Positions 54,633 to 63,088 of a stretch of DNA of 64,000 nucleotides are shown here, piece after piece. The DNA comes from Methanolobus vulcani (GTDB lineage: Archaea; Halobacteriota; Methanosarcinia; Methanosarcinales; Methanosarcinaceae). The position numbers and the translations under genes were made by a program. Every line of letters starts with the position of its first letter. Positions within the stretch are counted from its first letter, which is position 1. The stretch spans positions 62,001 to 126,000 of the forward strand of contig NZ_FNCA01000005.1 in NCBI RefSeq assembly GCF_900100715.1. Direction: 5' to 3'. A model generated the notes under the pieces. That model was not told the DNA's origin. It searched no databases and worked only from the letters and a program-made list of their open reading frames with translations.

Positions 54633-55310
54633 ATGGTGCTGACTAGCTTTGGTTTAAAAAACGTACCTTCCAATGTGGTACTATTGGTAGAAGAAGACAT
54701 AGGAGATGTAAAAAGTGTCTTTTTCCACAAGATCACTTCAGATGCCCTTAGATCTGGAAAAAAAGTTTTCTATATATCTACCAGAAATTCAGAAAACGAT
54801 CTGAAAGATGAAATGAACAAATTCGATTCTCTGACAAAACCCGAGCTTTTTACAGCCATTGGCAATTTTTCAGATCATGTTGCTTTGCTGGACATGTGTT
54901 ATAAGCGTCACAGGCTTTACAGCAGGCTTCATGGAGAAAATAACGGATCACTGCTGCATAACATAAGTGAAGCTGATGTCTGCATCATTGACATGTTTGC
55001 CGCATTATTCGTTCATGAAGACACAGAAGTCATATCCGAGACCATTGAAGCACTTATCAGCATTAGCAGAAAAGAGAACATCACATTCCTGCTTTCAGCA
55101 GACATGGGCATACTCCCTGAAAGAGCCGAGAAGATAATCCGCTCCATGGTTGACGGTGTTATCCAGTTCAGAACCGAGTACATGGCTGGCAAAATTAACA
55201 GATACATCAATATTCCTAAAATGAAAGGAAGCATTCCCCTGAATAAGATGATCGCTTACAATGTAACCAGCCAGGGAATCACCATGGATATGAGAGAAAG
55301 AGTTGGTTAA
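54633..55310 (+). CDS. RecA/KaiC-superfamily protein related to ArlH, degenerate Walker A
   Basis: About 225 residues from ATG 54633 (AGGG five bases before; ATG 54612 is the alternative). It resembles archaellum protein ArlH/FlaH: NVVLLVEEDIGDVKSVFFHK corresponds to the Walker A strand and loop, but the GxGKS form is altered to GDVKS. VCIIDMFAAL fits Walker B and FLLSADMGILP the following strand. It probably lost or weakened ATP binding and may act as a regulatory partner of the nearby TadA/ArlI-like ATPase. It is divergent from the pilin-like gene and convergent with tadC. Confidence 0.65.
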   Translation: MVLTSFGLKNVPSNVVLLVEEDIGDVKSVFFHKITSDALRSGKKVFYISTRNSENDLKDEMNKFDSLTKPELFTAIGNFSDHVALLDMCYKRHRLYSRLHGENNGSLLHNISEADVCIIDMFAALFVHEDTEVISETIEALISISRKENITFLLSADMGILPERAEKIIRSMVDGVIQFRTEYMAGKINRYINIPKMKGSIPLNKMIAYNVTSQGITMDMRERVG

Positions 55311-55357
55311 TTAGAACTTATTACCTTTTTTATATTCTAAAACAAAATAGGAGGGGT

Positions 55358-56722
55358 TTAATCTCCCCCTCCTCCATTCACAATTATTGTTGCTGTACCC
55401 TTAGATTCACCTGCTGTCGCTGTTACGACATAAGTACCTGCTGTTGAACCCGGGACAGGAGACACAGTGACGGTTCCATCATCCTTTGTCATTGAACTCG
55501 TTATCACTCCGGAAGGTGTGATCGTCATTTTGACAAACGTACCGGCAGCAGGATTACCGTCTGCATCGGTCACATTGAATATAATAGGCTGCTGCAATGG
55601 AATACCACCCATAACTTCCTGTGCATCACCGGAGGCTACCGTTACCATGTATGTGCTACCTACACCTGCCGGAAGCAGCAATGTTACACATGCAACATAA
55701 CTTAATGCAATCAATATAGCTGAATGTTTGAATCCGTGTTTGATCTCACCCTCTGTGATCTGCCCTACTATAAGTCCTCCAAAGAGAGCATTGATTATGA
55801 TCATATGAAAGAAACCACGCTCAAAGTCTATATCCGACAGACCGGCACCGCCAAGCATTTCCATTCCCACACCCTGGATCAGAGGCAACAGGGATGTTGA
55901 AAGTATATAGGTCAGCATTACAATAATACCCTGGGCAAGATAGAAAATTACAATATACTGCTTCAGATTCGCTTCCTTTTCTCTCTGGATGGCAATCACA
56001 GACCTCATATCCTCGGAAGTCCGGAACAACAGGTCAGCCACATTACCTCCAGTGTAAGCAGCCTGCACGACTACGTCTATATACCTGGAAACAAGACGAC
56101 TTTTCATTGAATCTGACATCCTGTGCATGGATTCATCAAAGGATTTCCCCAGCACCATTGATGATGCTGCATCCTGTGCATGGCTGCTGATAGCACCAAG
56201 ATTGGTCTTGGAGAGATTGATAAAACCTTTTACAGGATCAATTCCTCCACGCATTAGTTCAGAAAGTTTGTACAGGAACTCACTGAAAGCAACTTCTCTC
56301 TTTTGCAGATTTCGCTTTTCTATGAATGAATCAATAGAATACGGGATTATGGCAACAAGTACAGCAAAAACCATAATGTGATCAAGATCATCTTTTGTTT
56401 TGTCTTTTTCAGTTTCAGGCTCTACAACCGGTTCTTCAGTTGCTATCACCTCGCCTCTTTCTGCAGCATCTGCTGCTTCCATTTCAGCCACAAGTTGCTC
56501 GTAAGCTGCCTGCTTTGCAGCAGCCTCATCACTAACTGCAGCACCTCCGGCTGCGGCTTCATCTGTTACAAATGAATGACCGGTAAATATTGCCATTGCC
56601 AGAATCATTAACGCAATGAAGACAGGTATTCCTAATGTGAGATATTCACGTTTGATATCATAACGTATAGTCAGCATCTGAACATAACGCTGCGCTGTCA
56701 GACGATATTTTTCAATATTCAT
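55358..56722 (-). CDS. tadC: TadC-like type II/IV secretion membrane protein with C-terminal Ig-like domain
   Basis: About 454 residues from ATG 56722, which overlaps the tadB stop as ATGA and has GGAG at 56729-56732. A GspF/TadC membrane core (KLSELMRGGIDPVKGFINLS, then AAYTGGNVADLLF) is present, with an Ala/Glu-rich loop of about 70 residues after the first membrane helix. The last 95 residues form an Ig-like beta domain (NVTDADGNPAAGTFVKMTI, then GTYVVTATAGESKGTA) that should lie outside the cell. That fusion is unusual for a secretion platform protein and might contact the pilus or surface layer. Confidence 0.82.
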   Translation of the reverse strand: MNIEKYRLTAQRYVQMLTIRYDIKREYLTLGIPVFIALMILAMAIFTGHSFVTDEAAAGGAAVSDEAAAKQAAYEQLVAEMEAADAAERGEVIATEEPVVEPETEKDKTKDDLDHIMVFAVLVAIIPYSIDSFIEKRNLQKREVAFSEFLYKLSELMRGGIDPVKGFINLSKTNLGAISSHAQDAASSMVLGKSFDESMHRMSDSMKSRLVSRYIDVVVQAAYTGGNVADLLFRTSEDMRSVIAIQREKEANLKQYIVIFYLAQGIIVMLTYILSTSLLPLIQGVGMEMLGGAGLSDIDFERGFFHMIIINALFGGLIVGQITEGEIKHGFKHSAILIALSYVACVTLLLPAGVGSTYMVTVASGDAQEVMGGIPLQQPIIFNVTDADGNPAAGTFVKMTITPSGVITSSMTKDDGTVTVSPVPGSTAGTYVVTATAGESKGTATIIVNGGGGD

Positions 56723-57636
56723 AGAGTACTCCTTGAATATTTCATCCATAACAATATCAGGAAAACGATGTTTATGAAAGGCAACATGAAGTAAACAAAG
56801 AACTGGAACATCTGTTTGGCAGTAAATGGTCCAAGATCAATTCCAAGTGCACTTGTAACCACGATCATCAGGACTACAAGTACAACACTCATGACAACGC
56901 CACTCAGGTATCCTTCACCATAAACTCCCAGAGAATCAACGAACTCCTGTTGCATTTTCCGCCTCATATCCATGAGTTCCCTGGATTTCATTTCCAGATA
57001 AGTTCGTAGTCCTCCACCGGACTGCATGGCATTTGCAAGATCGATACATATTGCCCTGAGAGATTCAGAAGACGTGTTGCGTATCAGGTGGTTCATGGCA
57101 CTTACACCGTCCTCACCAAGCACATCAACACGGTACATTACTTTACCAAATTCAACAGAGACATCACCATAATCCTCTATTGCAACTTTCCTTATGACAT
57201 CCATCGGAGAAGAGCCAGAACTTGCAAGAATGGTCATATAACCAAGGGTGAAAGGCAGTTCCTGCTCTATGTTCATGTTCTTGTTGGAGACCTTGTTGTA
57301 AAGCATGAACGGGAATCCGCTCACTGTAAGGCCGAAAGTGAGAAAGGTAAGTACGGATATGTAGACAAATGGAGATGAGGAATTTCGAAAAAGCAGGACA
57401 GATAAGATGAAAATAATTCCTGCAGCCAGACCGGCAGTAACCAATGCCAGAGACATAAACATACCGGGAGTAAGTACCATGTCCGCCTGGTAAAGTGATT
57501 TGGCAATGTCATCCTGTGGTTTTTTGTCTATGTGCTTACCAAAGACATAACAGAACATTTTATATTTTTCAATATACTTGTTAGTACTTCCATCATTGAA
57601 AACCTGATGGACATCTACATCCTGGGTTTTGACCAT
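56719..57636 (-). CDS. tadB: TadB-like type II/IV secretion membrane protein
   Basis: 305 residues. GspF-type helical cytoplasmic region (LPFTLGYMTILASSGSSPMD) and membrane helices at about 60-100 and 240-300 identify a platform protein of the Tad/archaellum class. The start ATG directly follows the tadA stop (TAAATG). TadB and TadC form the inner-membrane platform that the ATPase TadA drives to assemble pili. Confidence 0.85.
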   Translation of the reverse strand: MVKTQDVDVHQVFNDGSTNKYIEKYKMFCYVFGKHIDKKPQDDIAKSLYQADMVLTPGMFMSLALVTAGLAAGIIFILSVLLFRNSSSPFVYISVLTFLTFGLTVSGFPFMLYNKVSNKNMNIEQELPFTLGYMTILASSGSSPMDVIRKVAIEDYGDVSVEFGKVMYRVDVLGEDGVSAMNHLIRNTSSESLRAICIDLANAMQSGGGLRTYLEMKSRELMDMRRKMQQEFVDSLGVYGEGYLSGVVMSVVLVVLMIVVTSALGIDLGPFTAKQMFQFFVYFMLPFINIVFLILLWMKYSRSTL

Positions 57637-59805
57637 TTAATGAGTCATCTCCAGCATTTCGTCTTTTTGCCGTGAATATCTTCTTATGGCCCTTGCAACT
57701 TCTTCATATTCTGTGATGCCATCACGTGCAAGTCCTTCCAGATATCTCGCCCTGAGATCCATTTCACTTACCAGTTCACTCTGATCGATGCCGAACTCTT
57801 CATTGATATCATCGAACATGGCACTGCTGCCACTGTACTCGTATTCATCTGTAATTGGGTTCCATTTGAATACAGGATTTGTGATAAGATCTCCACGTTC
57901 AGGATCAAGCTCTACTATTTCCACAATTCGCAGAGCACGCCTAAGGAAATGTTCACCAACTTTGATCATGGAATTGAAAATGACCATGTCAACACTTGCA
58001 AAAAGATTCCTTGGAACATTCATTGGTTCGGATTCGACCCTTGAAAGTAATTCCTGAATCGAACCTGCGTGTATAGTTCCCATACATGGGTGTCCTACTG
58101 AGATAGCCTGGAAAAGTGTACCTGCCTCTGCACCACGAACCTCACCAACAACTATGTATTCTGGTCTTTGTCTCAAAGCAGCTTTTAGGAGGTCAAAAAG
58201 TTCGATATCACCTGCCGATTTACCTCCTTCACCACCACCAAAACCGGCTCTTGTGATAGATTGGGTCCAGTTTGGGTGCATAAGGTTCATTTCGGCAGTA
58301 TCTTCAATGGATACAATCTTGTATTCAGGTGGAATGAATGCACCCAGAGCGTTCAGGGTTGTCGTCTTTCCTGAAGCTGTTCCTCCTGCTGCAAGCACTG
58401 AACGCTTATACTCTACCATGAGCCAGAAATATGCAAGGACAGTTGAATCATATGTCTTGTAGTTCATCAGATCGATGCATGAGACCGGATTGGATCTGAA
58501 ACGCCTGATGGTGAATGTGGAACCCCTTTTTGTGACCTCTTTTCCAAGTGTGAGATTTGCACGACTTCCATCTACAAGTGTTGCATCCCTGATAGGTTCA
58601 AGTACGGAAATATGCCTGCCTGCAGCCTGCGCCATCCTCATGACGAAATTGTTGAGTTCGATCTCTTCGTAGATTACATCCGTTGCAACTGAACCGTAGA
58701 CCCTGTGGTTGATGTAAAGCGGAGTATACGGACCGTTACAGGTGATATCTTCAATATAAGGGTCTTTCATCAGGAGGTCCATCCTGTCAAATCCCATATA
58801 TTTTTTATGAAGGTAATAGAAGAATTTGTCCTTCTGGGACTCTGTGAGTTTCAGGCGATAGATATCAACAATGAGGTTGAACCTGTCCCTCAGAGCCTCA
58901 GCACGGTCTTCCTCTTCTACCAGAAGGATCTCGGAGTGTGCCATTTTGTCAAAAGCGTTCTGTATGATGAACATTGCCTCTTTTTCAGATTCTCCCAATG
59001 GAGGTTCAAGACACTGATACAGAAGCGATTCCCCTGTAAATTCAATATGAACATACTGGAACCTGGAAGTAACTTCATAAGTGATGCAGACTTCCTTTTG
59101 CGGAACTCCGGGAGCAGGAATTGCAATCTCACCAACCGCGAACTCCATTTCTTCTATAATTTCTGGTTTGGGGATTATTACCTGCTCTATCTTTTTGAGA
59201 AGAGAAGAAACTGGAGATTCTTTTGTTGGCTCTTGTTCCTGTAGTTCCCCATATGTAATATCATCGTTATCTTCGTTTTCCAGATTGGACTTCTTTTTTT
59301 TACCAAATTTCAGATCAATATTGAATTTTGATTTCTTTTTTGCAGGCTTTAAATCCTGTTCTTCCCCAATAGTTTCTGCACTATCTTTTTTGGAGGATTT
59401 CTTCATTTTCTTCGGATTCTTTTCCTTTTTGCCAACTTTGAAACCGAACTTTTTCTTTTTTTCTATTTTATCCCCCGGTTCTGAAACTTCAGATTCCTCA
59501 ACAATAATATCAGGCTCTGGTTGTAAAAAGAAGTCACCAATATCATCTTCAGGATTGAGGAAAACATCCTCTGATATTTCCTGATCACCTCGGATTTCAG
59601 GTTCATCTGATATCTGAATTATTTCCTCTTTGCTGATATGCCCATTGCCGGAAAAAACCATGTCATCTGCTGATTCGATTGTTTCAATAAGCAAGTCTGA
59701 AACATATTCAGTATCTGAGATTGATTCAATATCACCTGCTATTTCTGATTGTTCAGATGCTGGTCTCTTTTTGCTAAATCTGGAACGCAGCTGAAGTTTA
59801 GCCAA
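57637..59805 (-). CDS. tadA: TadA/ArlI-like type II/IV secretion ATPase
   Basis: About 722 residues from TTG 59805: GGAGG (59813-59817) sits seven bases before it, better than TTG 59823. The first 210 residues are low-complexity, with acidic runs then Lys-rich KKKKFGFKVGKKEK and KSKFNIDLKFGKKKKSN blocks. The catalytic part has Walker A AAGGTASGKTT, VSIEDTAEMNL, the Asp-box-like REYIVVGEVRG region (seen as PEYIVVGEVRGAEAG) and MGTIHAGS. It should power pilus assembly with TadB and TadC. The start overlaps the pstA end by eight bases. Confidence 0.9.
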   Translation of the reverse strand: MAKLQLRSRFSKKRPASEQSEIAGDIESISDTEYVSDLLIETIESADDMVFSGNGHISKEEIIQISDEPEIRGDQEISEDVFLNPEDDIGDFFLQPEPDIIVEESEVSEPGDKIEKKKKFGFKVGKKEKNPKKMKKSSKKDSAETIGEEQDLKPAKKKSKFNIDLKFGKKKKSNLENEDNDDITYGELQEQEPTKESPVSSLLKKIEQVIIPKPEIIEEMEFAVGEIAIPAPGVPQKEVCITYEVTSRFQYVHIEFTGESLLYQCLEPPLGESEKEAMFIIQNAFDKMAHSEILLVEEEDRAEALRDRFNLIVDIYRLKLTESQKDKFFYYLHKKYMGFDRMDLLMKDPYIEDITCNGPYTPLYINHRVYGSVATDVIYEEIELNNFVMRMAQAAGRHISVLEPIRDATLVDGSRANLTLGKEVTKRGSTFTIRRFRSNPVSCIDLMNYKTYDSTVLAYFWLMVEYKRSVLAAGGTASGKTTTLNALGAFIPPEYKIVSIEDTAEMNLMHPNWTQSITRAGFGGGEGGKSAGDIELFDLLKAALRQRPEYIVVGEVRGAEAGTLFQAISVGHPCMGTIHAGSIQELLSRVESEPMNVPRNLFASVDMVIFNSMIKVGEHFLRRALRIVEIVELDPERGDLITNPVFKWNPITDEYEYSGSSAMFDDINEEFGIDQSELVSEMDLRARYLEGLARDGITEYEEVARAIRRYSRQKDEMLEMTH

Positions 59806-60688
59806 TTCTGCGCCTCCAGACAATTAGTCTTGCTGTTGCGTTAATTAGCATAACAATTGCAATAAGAACGAAAGCTGCAGCAAAACTTTCAGATCGATCA
59901 ACCATATTAGGAAACTCAAATCCATGATATACTGTAATAGGAAGAGCGGCAACCAAATCTTGGAAGGGATAAAATTTGATACCAAATAATAATTTATCAT
60001 TTGCAGCCATCTTTAATTCTGGATAAAACTGAGAATATCCGGCTGTAAGAACTACAACTGCTGACTCCTCTGCTGCGCGGCCAATACTCAAAACTAAGCC
60101 TGTTAATATCCCATTGAGAGAGTAAGGTAGAGTTACATATTTTATAGTTTCCCATTTATTGGCACCCAAAGCATAACTTGCTTCTTCTAATTCATGTGGA
60201 ACTGTATCAATAGCAGTTTCAGTAGATCTTTCCATTACAGGAAGAATTAAAATTGCAAGAGCAATAACACCAGATATCAAGGAAAAACCACCTGTTATTG
60301 GCTTTAAAATATAAACCAATACTACAAGCCCAAATATACCAAGTACTATTGATGGTGTCCCTGATAGCACATCTATAAGAAAACTAAAGCTTTGTGCAAG
60401 TTTTCCTTTTTTAATGTACTTCTTCATATATACTGCAGTCCCAATAGCAAAAGGAGTTGCAACTAATGGCGATAACGTCGAGAGAATAATTGTTCCAACA
60501 ATTGCATTTCCAATAGCTCCTCCGAACCCTTTTACTTCTACCTCCGAACTGAGTAAAAAATCAAGATGTAAACTTGGTACTGCTTCATAAGCAATAATTC
60601 CGAGTATTATGAGGAGAATTATAACGGTTGTACTTGCTGCTAAATATGCAAGACTTTTAAATAGTAAATTATTGATTTTTCGAATCAT
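59798..60688 (-). CDS. pstA: phosphate ABC transporter permease PstA
   Basis: 296 residues with six membrane segments. The EAA-loop motif ELEEASYALGANKWETIKYVTLP, split as ELEEASYALGANKWE and TIKYVTLP, and GRAAEESAVVVLTAG identify PstA. GGGGGAA lies before ATG 60688, which overlaps the pstC stop (ATGA). It pairs with PstC to form the channel; the usual pstB ATPase gene does not follow, and the next gene is tadA. Confidence 0.93.
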   Translation of the reverse strand: MIRKINNLLFKSLAYLAASTTVIILLIILGIIAYEAVPSLHLDFLLSSEVEVKGFGGAIGNAIVGTIILSTLSPLVATPFAIGTAVYMKKYIKKGKLAQSFSFLIDVLSGTPSIVLGIFGLVVLVYILKPITGGFSLISGVIALAILILPVMERSTETAIDTVPHELEEASYALGANKWETIKYVTLPYSLNGILTGLVLSIGRAAEESAVVVLTAGYSQFYPELKMAANDKLLFGIKFYPFQDLVAALPITVYHGFEFPNMVDRSESFAAAFVLIAIVMLINATARLIVWRRRIG

Positions 60689-61593
60689 AATTTTCCCCCA
60701 AGTTTTCTTGAAATACCAACAAACACAATCTCAATTGCAAATAAAACAGCTGCTATTCCAAAAAGAGCACTTTTTGGTTCGTCCATTGACACATAATTAC
60801 CTATGTCATTCAATATCTTTGATGTCATAGCATAACCCGTGTCAAACAATGACCCGGGTATAATAGGAGTGTTGCCAAGCAGCATAACTACTGCCATTGT
60901 TTCACCCATTGCGCGCATAATTCCCAAAACAATTGCAGCAGTTATACCATTAAATGCTGCAGGAAGCACCACATACCTGATTGTTTCCCACTGAGTTGCT
61001 CCCAGTGAATAAGAAGCCTCTCTATGTTCACGAGCAACACTTCGTATGGAATCTTCTGATATTGTCGTAATTGTTGGCATAATCATTATTGCAAGCACAA
61101 TGGATGCTAACAGAACTCCAATTCCAGAACCATCACTTAAGCTTCTGAATAAAAATATATATCCAAAATTAGATGAGAAGAAGGGTATAATGTAATCCCG
61201 AAGAATATTTCCAAACACATACAATCCCAAAATGCCGTAAACTACTGATGGAATACCAACTAAAAGTTCTACGAATGGACGAACTAACGATGCAATTTTT
61301 GGAGAAGCATATTCAGAGAGAAAGATTGCAGTAAATATACTTACAGGTAATGAAATAATCAAACTAAGTGCTGTAATAATCAATGTTCCAATAATGAAGA
61401 TCCTGATACCATAGATTCCCTGGCTATAGCTCCATTTAGTGCCTGTTATGAAGTTAACAAGACCTTGATTCACGAATATTGGATAAGCTGTATAGAAAAT
61501 GTATCCTATAAAATAGAAAGCAACAAATGCAGTCGAAAGTGTGAGTAGAAGAAAAACGAATCTAGCTGTTTTTTCTGATGTATGTTCTGCCAT
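60685..61593 (-). CDS. pstC: phosphate ABC transporter permease PstC
   Basis: About 302 residues from ATG 61593 (a TTG at 61605 is upstream). Six membrane segments and the EAA loop EHREASYSLGATQWETIRYV are seen, with GIMRAMGETMAVVMLLGNTP typical of PstC. It is the second permease of the high-affinity phosphate importer and follows pstS with a terminator-like hairpin between. Confidence 0.93.
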   Translation of the reverse strand: MAEHTSEKTARFVFLLLTLSTAFVAFYFIGYIFYTAYPIFVNQGLVNFITGTKWSYSQGIYGIRIFIIGTLIITALSLIISLPVSIFTAIFLSEYASPKIASLVRPFVELLVGIPSVVYGILGLYVFGNILRDYIIPFFSSNFGYIFLFRSLSDGSGIGVLLASIVLAIMIMPTITTISEDSIRSVAREHREASYSLGATQWETIRYVVLPAAFNGITAAIVLGIMRAMGETMAVVMLLGNTPIIPGSLFDTGYAMTSKILNDIGNYVSMDEPKSALFGIAAVLFAIEIVFVGISRKLGGKL

Positions 61594-61661
61594 AATGGAT
61601 CTCAACGTGTTTTATAAAAGTAGTGCAAGAATGATTATCAATAAATAAAATAAAAATTAGA

Positions 61662-61682
61662 TTCGTGCCCAGAAGGCACAAA
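61662..61682 (-). terminator. attenuator-like terminator between pstS and pstC
   Basis: On the minus strand TTTGTGCC/GGCACGAA forms an 8-bp stem (one G-U pair, 5-base loop), followed by a U-rich tract. Partial termination here would make more binding protein than permease. Confidence 0.6.
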
Positions 61683-61708
61683 TCATTTCAAATTATCAAT
61701 TAGTTTAT

Positions 61709-62713
61709 TTATACCAATTCGTTGATTGCGTAGTAGCCTGCCTCGTGGAAGATGTCAATTGCACCTGGAGACATTGCAAATGTAAGGTAGTTGTTAACTA
61801 CTGTGCTTGGCTGACCGTTTATTACGTAGTTAAGTGGACGGCAGAGGTCAGTGTCATAAGCTGTAGATGTTTCACCAGCCATCTTGGATTTTATTGCACT
61901 CTTAATGTTTGAGTCTGAGATTGTGAAACCAAGATCTACGATTTCAACACCAGATACATCCTTTGCAAATCCATAGTCTACGAATCCTACGGTGTTAGTG
62001 GTAGCACCCTTTACTGCAGCAAGAACTCCAGCGTTACCAACAGCGTTCTTCATTACTGATTTATAAGTTGCACCATTGTCTACAACAGCGTCGTCTACAT
62101 CAGATGCACCAGTGAGGTAGGTTGCAAAGGTCTCTTCTGTACCGGAAACTTCTGTTCTCTGATAGACTGTGACATCTCCAGGAGTTGAGAACAGACCAGC
62201 GATTGTGTCGATAGCTGTTGTGTCGTCTACGGCATTGTACATAGTTACAAGGTCAGCTTTTGTGAGTGCTGCGGATGCAGCAGCATCGTTGGTAATAGCT
62301 ACAACTGCACTGCCACCGATTGTGTATGTTTTAAGGTCAGGGTACTTGGATATTTCTTCATCCTTTACTGCACGGGATGCGGATCCAATGTCTACAATTC
62401 CAAGACCTGCTGAGGAAACACCAGCACCAGAGCCACCGCCCTGTACTGTTACCTTTACACCAGCATGGCTGTCCATGTATGCTTCAGCAAGAAGTTCAGA
62501 TACTGGCTGTACTGTTGTACTGCCTGCAACCAGAATTTCAGCTGATGCTGCAGAAGATGAATCTCCAACATTTGCCTGGTTGGAAACGTCGCTTGAAAAT
62601 GATCCCATGATTGTTCCTACAGCTGCAGCACCAGCGATTGCGACCACTACTAAAACGAGGGTTGCAACGATTGGTGAAACTCCAGCTTCATTGTTGAAAA
62701 GTTTCTTAAACAT
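61709..62713 (-). CDS. pstS: phosphate-binding protein PstS with type IV pilin-like signal peptide
   Basis: 334 residues. The binding-protein body is clear: AGSTTVQPVSELLAEAYM, GGGSGAGVSSAGLGIVDIGS, QRTEVSGTEETF with Ser/Thr phosphate ligands. The N-terminus is not a normal Sec or lipoprotein signal but a prepilin-type one: MFKKLFNNEAG, then VSPIVATLVLVVVAIAGAAA, matching the DUF1628/archaeal pilin N-terminal domain. A prepilin peptidase would cut after Gly11, leaving the helix as membrane anchor or pilus core. The gene heads pstSCA-tadABC. A Ser/Ala/Gly linker joins helix and binding domain. Confidence 0.92.
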   Translation of the reverse strand: MFKKLFNNEAGVSPIVATLVLVVVAIAGAAAVGTIMGSFSSDVSNQANVGDSSSAASAEILVAGSTTVQPVSELLAEAYMDSHAGVKVTVQGGGSGAGVSSAGLGIVDIGSASRAVKDEEISKYPDLKTYTIGGSAVVAITNDAAASAALTKADLVTMYNAVDDTTAIDTIAGLFSTPGDVTVYQRTEVSGTEETFATYLTGASDVDDAVVDNGATYKSVMKNAVGNAGVLAAVKGATTNTVGFVDYGFAKDVSGVEIVDLGFTISDSNIKSAIKSKMAGETSTAYDTDLCRPLNYVINGQPSTVVNNYLTFAMSPGAIDIFHEAGYYAINELV

Positions 62714-62880
62714 ATTTATCGTACACCAATTTATTTTATGTTCCTATTCAGAGCGGGTTTTAATCGCTCTGGCATCTAATTGGATGGAGGATATATAATC
62801 TTTTTACAAGTCATGTATATAGAGCAATAATCAATATAGATTTGCAATAACTCTATATATGAAATCATATACAACGGTAG
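62714..62880 (-). promoter_or_regulatory. pstS promoter, leader hairpin and candidate phosphate-control repeats
   Basis: Minus-strand TATA-like TTATATAT at 62791-62798. AGAGCG/CGCTCT (62750-62770) would fold at the 5' end of the transcript. Upstream, TCATGTATATAGAG (about 62811-62824) and CTCTATATATGA (about 62850-62861) form an imperfect inverted repeat, with another TCATATAC at about 62865. These could bind the AbrB-PhoU regulator or another phosphate regulator. Confidence 0.4.
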
Positions 62881-63088
62881 ATTCTGTTTAAATAGATGAG
62901 AAAATACTGTATAAAATTACTATATCAGAATCTGCAAAAATAAGTTCATCACATGCCGATATAATTTATTTATGCAGATGAATGAAAAAATATACACATG
63001 TATACTACTGATATACAGAAAACTCATTGAATATTTAAAAAATAACAAACAGAATAAAAAAATAATAAATAAAAGAGAAGATAAAGAA
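62881..63088. other. intergenic region, nothing recognised
   Basis: Very AT-rich sequence between the pstS promoter and the next minus-strand gene. The plus-strand frame from 62972 has coding-unlike composition and overlaps the 3' end of the surface-protein gene. No RNA or repeat is recognised. Confidence 0.3.
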
